From Ramlibacter sp. (GTDB taxonomy: Bacteria > Pseudomonadota > Gammaproteobacteria > Burkholderiales > Burkholderiaceae_C): a stretch of 64,000 nucleotides of DNA. The notes beneath the pieces were generated by a model that saw only the letters and a program-made list of their open reading frames with translations, was not told where the DNA came from and ran no database searches. Location: assembly GCA_019635415.1 (NCBI GenBank), contig JAHBZN010000001.1, forward strand, positions 124,001-188,000. The letters are read 5' to 3'. A program made the position numbers and the translations under genes. Shown piece after piece: positions 18,392-27,206 of the stretch (the first letter of the stretch is position 1; each line of letters begins with the position of its first letter).

Positions 18392-19834
18392 ATGAAACGT
18401 CCGTTGATCGCCCTGAGTTGCTGGCTGAGCGCTGCCGCCGGGCTCGCGGCCGATGCGCCGCCGGCGGGCCCGCCTGCCCTCTCTCCCGCGGCGGCGCTGG
18501 TTCTGGCGGCGCGTCACGAGGCCCGGTTCCAGGCGGCGCAGGCGTCTTACCGGGCCGAGACCGAGGGCCTTGCGATTGCGCGCTCACGCCTGCTGCCCGA
18601 GATTGACCTGAGCATCAGCCGCACGCACAACGATCTGGACACGCGCTTTGGCGGCCGCGCGCAGCCTTCGCTCGACTACTACTCCGGCGCTGCAGCCGTC
18701 ACGCTGCGCCAGCCCCTGTACCGGCCCGAGAGCCGCGCCCGCGTGCGCCAGGCCCGTGCCGAGAACAGCCGCCAGACGGCGTTGCTGGAAGGCGAACGCG
18801 GCCGGCTCGCGGTCGATCTGGCCGCGGCCTATCTCGACGTGGTGCGGGCGCAGGCCGATCTGGCCGCCCAGCGGTCGCAACAGGATGCACAACGGGGCGC
18901 GCTGGCCGCCGCGCAGCGCGCCGTGCCTCTGGGCCTGGGCAGTGCCTCGGACCGCGAATCGCGCGAAGCCAAAGCGGCGCTCGCCGGCCTGCGCGTGCTG
19001 CAGGCCGAGGCGCGCCGCGCCGAATCGCTGCGCCTGCTCGAGCGCATGGTCGGACAGCCCGTGACCCGGGTGCTCGCGCCCGCCGAAGAGGGCTGGGCCT
19101 GGCCCGAGAGCGATCTGGGCACCCTGGCCTCCTGGCAGACGCGGGCGCGCGAGCGTTCGCCCGACGTGCAGGCAGCACAGGCTGCCGTGGCGGTGGCGCG
19201 CGAGGGCGTCGAACGCGCCCGCAAAGACGGCTGGCCCACACTGGACCTGATCATTGCCCGCAGCAAGAGCACCAGTGACAGCTACTCCTCGGTCAACAAC
19301 ACCTACCTCAACAGCGCCATCGGGCTCCAGCTGGCCATGCCGCTGTACGCCGGGGGGCGCTATGACGCGCAGAGCCGCCAGGCCGTGGCCCAGCTGGACC
19401 GCGCCCAGGCCCTGCTGGAAGGGGCGCAGCGGGAGGTGGACGGACTCGTCGCCAACGAGCACGAGGTTCTCACGCAGGCTGTGCAGCGCCTGCAGGCCCA
19501 TGACGTGGTCGTGCGCGCCGCGGCCCAGAGCCTGCTCGCCGCGCGCCAGGGCGCGGCCCGCGGCACGCAAAGCGGGCTCGACGTCCTGGACGCGCAGGCC
19601 CAGCTCGACAGCGCCCGCGCCGAGCGGACGGCGCTGTGGCTGCAACTGCTGGTGGCCCGCCTCAAACTCAACGCCCTGGCGGGTGATGAGTCCTGGCTCA
19701 GCCTGGCGCCGCTGGACCGCTGGCTGGTGGCGCCGGTGTCCTTGGTCGCCCGGGAGACGGGTCCGACGCTGGCGCGAGATGTCCTGAGGCTCAGGGCTTC
19801 ACCGCAGATGGCCGACGGCCTGGCCAGCCGCTGA
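18392..19834 (+). CDS. TolC family outer membrane channel
   Basis: A 480-residue protein with a Sec signal peptide (MKRPLIALSCWLSAAAGLAA). Two repeats of the TolC coiled-coil/beta architecture follow, visible as ARHEARFQAAQASYRAE, YRPESRARVRQARAEN and, in the second half, RSPDVQAAQAAVAVAREGVERARKDGWPTLDL. The outer-membrane strand segments NNTYLNSAIGLQLAMPLYAGG and GTQSGLDVLDAQ match the family. It forms the trimeric exit duct of type I secretion. It is last in the secretion operon, and downstream lies a dispersed palindromic element that may terminate the transcript. Confidence 0.92.
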   Translation: MKRPLIALSCWLSAAAGLAADAPPAGPPALSPAAALVLAARHEARFQAAQASYRAETEGLAIARSRLLPEIDLSISRTHNDLDTRFGGRAQPSLDYYSGAAAVTLRQPLYRPESRARVRQARAENSRQTALLEGERGRLAVDLAAAYLDVVRAQADLAAQRSQQDAQRGALAAAQRAVPLGLGSASDRESREAKAALAGLRVLQAEARRAESLRLLERMVGQPVTRVLAPAEEGWAWPESDLGTLASWQTRARERSPDVQAAQAAVAVAREGVERARKDGWPTLDLIIARSKSTSDSYSSVNNTYLNSAIGLQLAMPLYAGGRYDAQSRQAVAQLDRAQALLEGAQREVDGLVANEHEVLTQAVQRLQAHDVVVRAAAQSLLAARQGAARGTQSGLDVLDAQAQLDSARAERTALWLQLLVARLKLNALAGDESWLSLAPLDRWLVAPVSLVARETGPTLARDVLRLRASPQMADGLASR

Positions 19835-19859
19835 ATCCTGGCCTGGTCATTTCTCTGGT

Positions 19860-19908
19860 TTGCTATTGAATCAATAGCAATATGTGACCACGCGGCAAGG
19901 GCTACAGC
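19860..19908. repeat. Dispersed Comamonadaceae-type intergenic element, copy 1
   Basis: A perfect inverted repeat with 10-base arms TTGCTATTGA and TCAATAGCAA around one base, followed by GGCAAGGGCTACAGCC. The same pattern (TTGCT...AGCAA hairpin, then about 15-20 bases, then AAGGGCTACAGCC) recurs at 50764 and, more diverged, at 22713. It sits between the convergent TolC and FbpC genes, where the hairpin could act as a bidirectional transcription terminator. I recognise the motif as common between genes in this family. Confidence 0.6.
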
Positions 19909-19918
19909 CTGATTGATC

Positions 19919-21010
19919 TTAAAAATCGGGGGGGACGGCAGGTGCGGCTTCCCGTTCGAAGGTGACCACATGGTCGACTTCGGCGCGGATGCCGATCCAC
20001 TCGCCAATGCGATGGTCGTGATGGCTGGGCACATGGGCCAGCACGGTTTCGCCGGTCTTCAGACGCAGGGTGTACAGGAACTCCGACCCGCGAAAGGCCT
20101 TGCGCAGGATCTCCGCTTTCACCGGGGCGGCGTCATCGTGCACGATATCGTCGGCGCGCAGCAGCACGTCGCATTCGCCGCCCGCGAAAGCACCGGGCAG
20201 CGGGCACTCGGCGATGTCGTGCAGGTCGCCCAGCGCAGTGTGCACGACCACCTCGTTGTCGGTCTCCCGCAGGGTGGCTTGCGTGAACACGCCGTGGCCG
20301 ATGAAGTCGGCGACGAACCGCGTGGCGGGCCGGTGGTAGAGCGTGTACGCGTCATCCCACTGGTGCAGCCGGCCTTCGTGCATCACGCCAATCACGTCGC
20401 CGGTGGCGAAGGCCTCGAGCTGATCATGCGTGACGAACAGGGCCGTCGCCTGCGCGGCCTTGAGGATGGCGCGCACCTCGTGGGCCAGTCGCTCGCGCAG
20501 GTCCACGTCGAGGTTGGAGAACGGCTCATCCAGCAGCAGCAGTTGCGGCCGTGGCGCCAGGGCGCGCGCCAGCGCCACGCGCTGCTGCTGGCCACCCGAG
20601 AGTTCATGCGGAAAGTGGCGCTGGCTGCCGTCCAGCCCTACCAGCGCCAGCACCTGCGCCACGCGTGCGGCCCGTTCGCTGCGCGGCAGGTGGTCGATGC
20701 CGAACGCCACGTTGCGACCCACGTCCAGATGGGGGAACAGCGCATAGTCCTGGAACACCATGCCGATGCGCCGCCGCTCGGGCGCCAGGCTTTGCCCGGC
20801 ACTGCCGACCACTTCGCCGGACAGCCGGATCTGGCCCGAGGCCACGGGTTCCAGGCCGGCCACCGCGCGCAGCAGCGTGGTCTTGCCGCAGCCTGAAGGG
20901 CCGATGAGCACGCCAATGTCTCCCGCGCGCAGGCCGAACGACACGCCGTCGACCGCCGGACGGGCGCGACCGGTATACTGAACGCGCAGTTGCGAAAGCT
21001 CCAGGTACAT
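19919..21010 (-). CDS. fbpC: Ferric iron ABC transporter ATP-binding protein
   Basis: A 363-residue ABC ATPase of the FbpC/PotA group: Walker [10 protein letters not shown] near residue 38, signature [15 protein letters not shown], Walker [13 protein letters not shown], switch His in [11 protein letters not shown]-terminal TOBE-like regulatory domain includes [13 protein letters not shown] and [22 protein letters not shown]. The start at 21010 ([12 protein letters not shown]) was chosen over longer in-frame reading because the first strand of the ABC domain begins there. It is divergent from the permease gene across 85 bases with a Fur-like site. Iron specificity is inferred from the permease, the operator and family resemblance. 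Confidence 0.85.
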   Translation of the reverse strand: MYLELSQLRVQYTGRARPAVDGVSFGLRAGDIGVLIGPSGCGKTTLLRAVAGLEPVASGQIRLSGEVVGSAGQSLAPERRRIGMVFQDYALFPHLDVGRNVAFGIDHLPRSERAARVAQVLALVGLDGSQRHFPHELSGGQQQRVALARALAPRPQLLLLDEPFSNLDVDLRERLAHEVRAILKAAQATALFVTHDQLEAFATGDVIGVMHEGRLHQWDDAYTLYHRPATRFVADFIGHGVFTQATLRETDNEVVVHTALGDLHDIAECPLPGAFAGGECDVLLRADDIVHDDAAPVKAEILRKAFRGSEFLYTLRLKTGETVLAHVPSHHDHRIGEWIGIRAEVDHVVTFEREAAPAVPPDF

Positions 21011-21021
21011 GCGGGGATTGT

Positions 21022-21046
21022 AGATACTTACAATTCTCATTTGCAT
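21022..21046. promoter_or_regulatory. Putative Fur box between fbpC and fbpB
   Basis: On the minus strand the sequence ATGCAAATGAGAAT (21033-21046) is followed by TGTAAGTATC. TGAGAAT matches 6 of 7 bases of the Fur half-site TGATAAT; the second half-site is weak. The identical 14 bases occur upstream of feoA at 29375-29388, on the other side of an iron gene set. The position, between divergent iron-transport genes, fits iron repression by Fur. Confidence 0.55.
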
Positions 21047-21061
21047 CAACTGGGCTCGCCC

Positions 21062-21088
21062 GCCTTCCCTGCCTTCCCTGCCTTCCCT
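21062..21088 (+). repeat. Three 9-base tandem repeats before the fbpB start
   Basis: Three consecutive copies of GCCTTCCCT, followed by a partial fourth (GCCATCC) that abuts the fbpB ATG. The tract occupies the place where a ribosome-binding site should be, and no purine-rich site is visible on the plus strand. A change in copy number would alter the distance from the Fur-like site to the start codon. Confidence 0.75.
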
Positions 21089-21095
21089 GCCATCC

Positions 21096-22730
21096 ATGCC
21101 CGCCCATCGGCTCCAATCCCTGCTGCTGCTGGCCGTGGCCGCCGTGCTCACGCTGCCGGTGCTGGCGGTCTTTGCGTCTTGGCTGCAATGGGATGCCCAG
21201 ACCCTTCAGATCCTTGGCGAGATGGGGCGCACCGTGCTGCCCGACTACACCTGGACTTCGTTGCGCCTGTGCCTGCTGGTGGCCCTGGGCGTCACGCTGG
21301 TGGGGGCCGGCACGGCCGCCGCGGTCACCCTGTTCGAGTTCCGTGGCCGGCGCACGTTCGAGTGGGCGCTGCTGCTGCCGCTGGCGATGCCGGCCTATGT
21401 GGTGGCTTTTGGCTACACCGACTTCCTGCAATTCAGCGGGCCGCTGCAGACCTGGCTGCGCGCCAGTTTCGGGCTGCAGGGCCGGCTGTTGCCCGAGATC
21501 CGCGGCGTGGGCGGCGCGGCCTGGGTGTTCACCTTTTCGCTGTACCCCTATGTGTACCTGCTGACCCGCGCGGCGCTCGGTGACCGGGCCACCCACCTGA
21601 TGGAAGCGGCCCGCCTGCTCGGGGCACCCCTGTGGCGCCGCATCCGCCGCGTGGCGCTTCCCCTGGCCCGGCCCGCCGTGGCCGCCGGCGTGGCGCTGGC
21701 GCTGATGGAAACGCTGGCCGATTTCGGCGTGGCCAGCTACTTTGGCATCCAGACCTTCACCGCCGGCATCTACAAGGCCTGGCTGTCGATGGACAACCGC
21801 ATCGCCGCCGCGCAGCTCGCGACGGTGTTGCTGGCCGTGGTGGCGGCGCTGCTGTGGCTGGAGCGGCGGGCCCAGCAGCGCATGCGCTTCACCACGGGCC
21901 GCGGAGCCCGTGCGGGATCCGCCGAGGGGCAGCCGGTGATCCTGAAGGGCCGGGGCCTGCTGCTGGCCTGGGGCGTGTGCGCCGTGCCGGTCCTCATGGG
22001 TTTTGTCCTGCCGGTGCTGTTCATGCTCCGCCCGCTGGTGGCGGACTGGTCCGTGCTGCCCTGGGACCGCTTCGTGCAGTGGACCTTCAACAGCCTGCGG
22101 CTGGGCGCCATCAGCGCGGTGCTGGCGGTGCTGCTGGCGCTGGCGCTGGCCTTTGGCCTGCGACGCTCTGCCGATGCGCTGACGCGCGGGGTCGTGCATC
22201 TGGCGGGCCTGGGCTATGCGGTGCCGGGCGCGGTGATCGTGGTGGGCCTGCTGCTGCCGGTGGGTTGGCTGCAGCGGGCCGCGCCCGATGCCAGCGCGGG
22301 CTACTGGGTCACGGCCACGGTGCTGGGCATCGTGTGGGCCTACCTGGTGCGTTTCAGCGCGGTGGCGCTGCAGTCGGTGCAAAGCGGCTACGCGCGCATT
22401 CCCGGCAGCTTTGACGACTCGGCCCGCCTGCTCGGGGCGTCCGGCCTGAGCCTGTTCACGCGGGTGCACTGGCCGCTGTTGCGGCGCTCCACGGCGGCGG
22501 CCGCGCTGCTGGTGTTCGTGGACGTGATGAAGGAATTGCCCGCGACCCTGGTGCTGCGGCCCTTCAACACCGATACGCTCGCGGTGGTGGCCTACCAGCT
22601 GGCGCGCGACGAAAGGCTGGGCGAAGCGGCGCTGCCTTCGCTGGCGCTGGTGCTCGTGGGCCTGGTGCCGGTGATTTTGCTGAGCCGGGCGCTGCGCGCC
22701 GGTGATCGCCAGTTGCTATCAAAAGAGTAG
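21096..22730 (+). CDS. fbpB: Ferric iron ABC transporter permease
   Basis: A 544-residue fused permease with two inner-membrane transport domains, each carrying the cytoplasmic loop that docks with the ATPase: MEAARLLGAPLWRRIRRVALPLARPA in the first half and FDDSARLLGASGLSLFTRVHWPLL in the second. About 12 membrane spans. This two-domain layout is standard for FbpB/SfuB-type Fe(III) permeases. No periplasmic binding protein (FbpA) is in the window, so it must be encoded elsewhere. There is no recognisable ribosome site; the upstream sequence is a 9-base tandem repeat. The last five codons (LLSKE) and the stop lie inside a dispersed intergenic element. Confidence 0.87.
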   Translation: MPAHRLQSLLLLAVAAVLTLPVLAVFASWLQWDAQTLQILGEMGRTVLPDYTWTSLRLCLLVALGVTLVGAGTAAAVTLFEFRGRRTFEWALLLPLAMPAYVVAFGYTDFLQFSGPLQTWLRASFGLQGRLLPEIRGVGGAAWVFTFSLYPYVYLLTRAALGDRATHLMEAARLLGAPLWRRIRRVALPLARPAVAAGVALALMETLADFGVASYFGIQTFTAGIYKAWLSMDNRIAAAQLATVLLAVVAALLWLERRAQQRMRFTTGRGARAGSAEGQPVILKGRGLLLAWGVCAVPVLMGFVLPVLFMLRPLVADWSVLPWDRFVQWTFNSLRLGAISAVLAVLLALALAFGLRRSADALTRGVVHLAGLGYAVPGAVIVVGLLLPVGWLQRAAPDASAGYWVTATVLGIVWAYLVRFSAVALQSVQSGYARIPGSFDDSARLLGASGLSLFTRVHWPLLRRSTAAAALLVFVDVMKELPATLVLRPFNTDTLAVVAYQLARDERLGEAALPSLALVLVGLVPVILLSRALRAGDRQLLSKE

Positions 22731-22780
22731 CTGATGATGACCATCCGGCAAGGGCTGAAACCTCTTTTGGCCTGAAAACC
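22713..22780. repeat. Dispersed Comamonadaceae-type intergenic element, copy 2
   Basis: TTGCTATCAAAAGAGTAGC followed after 19 bases by GGCAAGGGCTGAAACC and a TTTTGGCCTGAAAACC end. It shares the GCTAT...TAGC arms and GGCAAGGGCT block with the copies at 19860 and 50764. The element begins inside the permease coding sequence and supplies its stop codon, implying insertion at or across the original gene end. Confidence 0.55.
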
Positions 22781-22850
22781 GGCGTCAGGAAGGTGTGGCC
22801 GTGGTACGACCCGCGGCCTGCCGCGGGTGCTGCCTGTATCCTTGACCGTC

Positions 22851-25800
22851 ATGCCGGTCGCCCGTTTTTTCATGCGCCTCCTTGCGTGCCTGATGACCCC
22901 GCTGCTGGCGGTCATGGTGGCAGGTTGCGCCGGCGCGCAACAGGCGCCGCAGGCGGTGGGCGGCGTCCTCGATCTGCGTGGATGGGATCTGGGCCGCGAT
23001 GGGCCGGTGACGCTGGACGGCCAGTGGCTGTTCTCATGGAAATCGTTCGACGCGCCGTCGGATGGCCTGGCGCCTCAACCGGCGGCAACCACCCTGGTGG
23101 CCGTGCCCGGGCCCTGGAACGACGTGCGGACGGGCGGTGCCGAGGCCGGCACCACGGGCTACGGCAGCTACCGGCTGAGGGTGGACTGCAACCCGTCCGA
23201 CGGGCTGGCGCTGGCCCTGCCGCTTCAGCACAGCGCGGCCCGCTACTACGTCAATGGCCGCGAGGTGGCCCGGCAGGGCAGTCCCGGTGAATCCGTGGCG
23301 CAGGCCCGGCCGGCGCCTTACCAGCAGATCGTCTATCTGGACCAGGCCACCTGCCCGCTGCAGGTTCTGGTTCACGTCTCCAATTTCGACCTGCGCCGCG
23401 GCGGTCTCGTCCGCAGCATGGGCCTGGGCACGCGGCAGCAGATTCACGCGCTGCGCGAAAAAGGCCTGGCGCGCGACCTGCTGGTGCTGGGCTGCCTGGC
23501 GGTGATGAGCCTGCTGCCTCTGCTGTTCTTCCTGAAGCGGCGCAATGACCGCAGCCCGCTGTACTTCGGCCTGTTCTGCCTGTCGTTCGCGCTTTACACC
23601 GGCCTGTCGGGTGAGCGGGTTCTGCAGCCCTGGATGGCGCCGCTGGGCTGGTCACCGTATTTCAAGCTCGTGTTCCTGAGCCTCTACATGAACGTCACGC
23701 TGCTGGTGCTGTTCCTGCGGGCCATCTACCCCAGCCGGTTCTCCAGCGGCTGGGTGCGCGCCATCACCTTCTGGGGCGTGGGGTCCACGACCTTGCTGTT
23801 GCTGATGCCGCTGCCCCTGTTTGCGCTGTCCGTGCCGCTGTTGCAGGCCGGTGCCGCGGTGTCGGGCCTATACATGATCGTCGTGCTGGGGCGGACCGCG
23901 CTCGCTGGCGACCGCAGTGCGCTCCTGCTGCTGGGGGGGCTGCTGGCGCTGGCGGGCGCCATCGCGCACGACTCCCTGAACCTGGCCCATCTGCGAGCCC
24001 AGGGCCTGGCCCCCTGGGGCATGGTGGTGTTCGTGCTGGCCCCCGGCATTCTGCTGGCGCAGCGGTTCGCCCGGGCGCTCTCCTCGGAGGAGCTGCGTGC
24101 TATCGAGCAGCGCGAGCGTGCCGATTTGCTGGTGCGCTCCACCCGCGCAGGCCTGCTCGACTGGAACGCGGTGACCGGCACGGTGGTGTATTCGGAGCGC
24201 ATGCGCGAGATGCTGGGCTATGCGACCGACGGGGAGGCGCTGCCCGCCTTCCAGAACCTGCTGCACGCGGAAGACCGCAAGCTGGTGCAGGACCTGTTCG
24301 CCGCGCAGTTGAGGGACCACGCTGTGCGCGACGCCGTGCGCTCTCACCAGCCGCTGGAGTACCGGCTGATGCGCAAGGACGGGGAGGCGGTGTGGGTCCA
24401 TGCCGAGGGCATCGCACTGTGTGGTGCCGACGGCAGAACCCTGCGCTTCATCTGTTCGTTCATCGACATTTCCGAGCGCAAGCGCCAGGAGATCGACCTG
24501 TCCAACCGGGTCAAGTTCATCAACGACCTGTTCGACTCGGTGCCGATCGGGCTGGCGCTGCGCGATGCGCAGGGCCGCCACCTGCTGGTGAACCGCACCT
24601 GGGAGAACTACGTGGGGGTGGGGCGCGAGGAAGTCGTGGGCACCTCGCTGCGGGACATGGCAGGTCGCGCGGCCGAATCCACGCTCGCGCTGGACCAGCG
24701 TGCCCTGCAGCTTGGCCCGGGGCAGGTGACCGAGCCGCAGGACTACGACTTCCGGGGGCGCCGCTACATGCAGACCCGCACGGTGATGGTCGATGCCGAG
24801 GGGCGCCGCATCGGTGTGCTGGTTGCCAGCCTGGACATCACCGAGAAATACGCCACCGAACAGGCCCTGGCCACAGAGCGGGAGCGCCTGCGCCTGCTCG
24901 TGCGTTCGACCCGCGCCGGCTTCGGCGACTGGGATGCCGTGCGCGATGTCGTGACCTACTCCGATCGCTTCAAGACCATGCTGGGCCACCCTGCCGATGC
25001 CGACACCTCGGGCTGGCCCAGCATCTTCGAGATGATGCATCCCGATGACCAGGCCCAGGCGCGGGAGGAGTTCCGGGCCATGATCCGGCGCAAGAGCCAG
25101 CCGGGCGAGCAGGAGCCCGGACGGCCGATGTCCTACCGCCTGCGGCGCACCGATGGCAGCTACATCTGGATTCACGCCGAGGGCATTGCCCAGGTGGACG
25201 CGCAGGGACGCACCCGGCGCTTCATCACCTCGTACTACGACGTCACCCGGTTCCGGGAGCAGGAGGAGGCGCTCAAGGAGAACGTGCGGCTGCGCGAGGA
25301 GGTCGAGCGCATCAGCCGGCATGACCTCAAGACGCCGCTGAACAGCATCATCGCGGTGCCCCGCCTCCTGCGGGAGGAGCGCGCGCTGAACGCCGACGAG
25401 GATGCCCTGCTCGGCGTGGTGGAGCGGGCCGGCTACCGCATCCTGAGCATGGTCAACCTGTCGCTGGACCTGTACAAGATGGAGAACGGCAGCTACATCT
25501 TCCGGCCGGATGCCGTGGACCTGGTCGACCTGCTGGACAAGGTGCTCGGGGATTTGCGCAGCCATGCCGCGTCCAAGGGCGTCAGCCTGCGGGTCGAGAA
25601 ACCGGCCCCCGTGCCACCGGCCTGGGCCGAGGAGCTGCTGTGTTACTCGCTGCTTGCCAACCTGGTCAAGAACGCACTCGAAGCCTCCCCCGAAGGTGCG
25701 GAGGTCCGCATCACCCTGCAGGCGCAGGACGACGGGCAGGCTGTGCTGCTGCGCATCCACAACCACGGCGCCGTGCCGGATGCCGTCCGCGACAATTTCT

Positions 25801-26777
25801 TCGGCAAGTACGCCACCGCGGGCAAATCCAGTGGCACGGGCCTGGGCACCTACTCGGCGCTGCTCATGGCCCGGGTGCAGGACGGCGACGTGACCATGCA
25901 GACCTCCGAGGCCGCCGGCACCACCCTGTGCGTTCGCCTGCGTGCTGCGCCGCAGGGGCAGGTGCCAGCCGCGACCCGGCACGCCGCGGAGCGGCGCAGT
26001 GCCCCGCAGCCGTTGCTCACCGATCTGCCCGCCTTGCGCGTGCTGCTGGTGGACGACGATGAGTACAACCTGTTGATCGTGCGGCGCTTCCTGCCGACAC
26101 CGCCGTTCTCGGTCGAGACGGCGATCAACGGCCGCATGGCGCTGGACATGGTGCAGCGATCCTGGCCCGATGTGATCTTCATGGACCTGGACATGCCGGT
26201 CATGGGGGGGCTCGAGGCGGTCGTCCAACTGCGCGAGCACGAGCGGGTCCAGGGCCTGCCGCGCTGCCTGATCTTTGCGCTGTCCTCGCACGACGACGAC
26301 GCCACGCAGCAGCGCTGCCTGGCATCAGGCTTTGACCGCTACCTGACCAAGCCGGTCTCGCGCGAGACCCTCCATGAGGCCCTGCTGCTGGCGATGGGGC
26401 AGGGGCCTGCCGACGCGGGCCTGCCGACCCCGGCGTTGGCGCAAGGTGCGACTCAGGGGCCGGGGGACGTGGTGTGGGTGGAGACGGGCCTGTGGCCATT
26501 GATGGACGAGTTTCTGGCCTCGCGCCGCGCGCTCGCCAGCGAGCTGGGGCAGGCCCTGGCGGCGGCGGACCGCCCGGCTGCGCGCGCGCTCGCCCACAAG
26601 CTGGCCGGCAGCCTGGCGCTGTACGGTTTCCAGTGGGCCGCGGGCGTCAGCCGCGAGATCGAGCTGGGCTGCGCAGACGCGGACCTCCATGCGCTGGAAC
26701 AGCAGGCCGACGCGCTGCGGAACCACCTGGCGCAGGTTCGCGTGCAGGCCGAGGACGAAAGTGGCCCCACGGCCTGA
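22851..26777 (+). CDS. Hybrid sensor histidine kinase: 7TMR-DISM, three PAS, kinase, receiver, HPt
   Basis: About 1308 residues. An N-terminal signal or lipoprotein-like segment (LLACLMTPLLAVMVAGC) precedes a periplasmic 7TMR-DISM extracellular domain (VLDLRGWDLGRDGPVTLDGQW). Seven membrane spans follow at about residues 205-400. Three PAS/PAC modules come next (two near-parallel RSTRAGLLDWNAVTGTVVYS and RSTRAGFGDWDAVRDVVTYS blocks flank a third). HisKA has phospho-His 824 in SRHDLKTPLNS, then an HATPase with NLVKNALEAS and GTGLGTYSAL, a receiver with Asp near 1112 (FMDLDMPVMGG), and a C-terminal HPt with His near 1249 (AHKLAGSLALYGF). ATG 22851 was chosen over the GTG at 22827. It is a complete internal phosphorelay; the signal is unknown, and carbohydrate-like ligands are known for some DISM proteins. 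Confidence 0.88.
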   Translation: MPVARFFMRLLACLMTPLLAVMVAGCAGAQQAPQAVGGVLDLRGWDLGRDGPVTLDGQWLFSWKSFDAPSDGLAPQPAATTLVAVPGPWNDVRTGGAEAGTTGYGSYRLRVDCNPSDGLALALPLQHSAARYYVNGREVARQGSPGESVAQARPAPYQQIVYLDQATCPLQVLVHVSNFDLRRGGLVRSMGLGTRQQIHALREKGLARDLLVLGCLAVMSLLPLLFFLKRRNDRSPLYFGLFCLSFALYTGLSGERVLQPWMAPLGWSPYFKLVFLSLYMNVTLLVLFLRAIYPSRFSSGWVRAITFWGVGSTTLLLLMPLPLFALSVPLLQAGAAVSGLYMIVVLGRTALAGDRSALLLLGGLLALAGAIAHDSLNLAHLRAQGLAPWGMVVFVLAPGILLAQRFARALSSEELRAIEQRERADLLVRSTRAGLLDWNAVTGTVVYSERMREMLGYATDGEALPAFQNLLHAEDRKLVQDLFAAQLRDHAVRDAVRSHQPLEYRLMRKDGEAVWVHAEGIALCGADGRTLRFICSFIDISERKRQEIDLSNRVKFINDLFDSVPIGLALRDAQGRHLLVNRTWENYVGVGREEVVGTSLRDMAGRAAESTLALDQRALQLGPGQVTEPQDYDFRGRRYMQTRTVMVDAEGRRIGVLVASLDITEKYATEQALATERERLRLLVRSTRAGFGDWDAVRDVVTYSDRFKTMLGHPADADTSGWPSIFEMMHPDDQAQAREEFRAMIRRKSQPGEQEPGRPMSYRLRRTDGSYIWIHAEGIAQVDAQGRTRRFITSYYDVTRFREQEEALKENVRLREEVERISRHDLKTPLNSIIAVPRLLREERALNADEDALLGVVERAGYRILSMVNLSLDLYKMENGSYIFRPDAVDLVDLLDKVLGDLRSHAASKGVSLRVEKPAPVPPAWAEELLCYSLLANLVKNALEASPEGAEVRITLQAQDDGQAVLLRIHNHGAVPDAVRDNFFGKYATAGKSSGTGLGTYSALLMARVQDGDVTMQTSEAAGTTLCVRLRAAPQGQVPAATRHAAERRSAPQPLLTDLPALRVLLVDDDEYNLLIVRRFLPTPPFSVETAINGRMALDMVQRSWPDVIFMDLDMPVMGGLEAVVQLREHERVQGLPRCLIFALSSHDDDATQQRCLASGFDRYLTKPVSRETLHEALLLAMGQGPADAGLPTPALAQGATQGPGDVVWVETGLWPLMDEFLASRRALASELGQALAAADRPAARALAHKLAGSLALYGFQWAAGVSREIELGCADADLHALEQQADALRNHLAQVRVQAEDESGPTA

Positions 26778-26798
26778 GGCTTTAGGTATGCTGCCGGC

Positions 26799-27176
26799 AT
26801 GAACCCCCGGAAAAAAATCCTCCTGGTCGACGATGACGAGGCCGTCGTGTCCTACCTCGTGGTCAAGCTGGCGCGGTACTACGAGCTCATCAGCACCACC
26901 CGGCCGCTGGAGGCGGTGGCGCTGGCGGCACGTGAGCAACCCGACCTGATCCTGTGCGACATCGACATGCCGGGCATGAGTGGCGGGGACCTTGCGGCGG
27001 CGCTGACCGAGCGGCCCGAGACCGCGTTCATCCCGGTGCTCTATCTGACGTCACTCGTGTCGCCTGAAGAGGCGCAGGACCTGGATGGCGAGGTGGGTGG
27101 CCGTCCCGGGGTTTCCAAGCGGGCACCGCTGGCTGAACTGCTGCAGCGCATCGACGAACTGACCCGGCCCGCCTGA
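26799..27176 (+). CDS. Single-domain response regulator
   Basis: A 125-residue CheY-like receiver with no output domain: acidic pocket DDDE at 11-14, phospho-Asp 54 in LILCDIDMPGMSGG, switch Thr/Ser in LYLTS, and conserved Lys near 107. It starts 21 bases after the hybrid kinase stop on the same strand, so it is probably its partner or an alternate sink for phosphate from the HPt domain. It could act by protein-protein contact like CheY or DivK. It converges on feoB, whose stop is 31 bases beyond. Confidence 0.85.
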   Translation: MNPRKKILLVDDDEAVVSYLVVKLARYYELISTTRPLEAVALAAREQPDLILCDIDMPGMSGGDLAAALTERPETAFIPVLYLTSLVSPEEAQDLDGEVGGRPGVSKRAPLAELLQRIDELTRPA

Positions 27177-27206
27177 GACCCGCCAGGCTGCACGGGCGAG
27201 GACCGC

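Noticed and set aside
20604..22469. A 621-residue minus-strand frame across fbpC and fbpB
   Set aside because: Arg/Gln/His-rich shadow of the permease gene. It contains a piece of FbpC only in a shifted frame.
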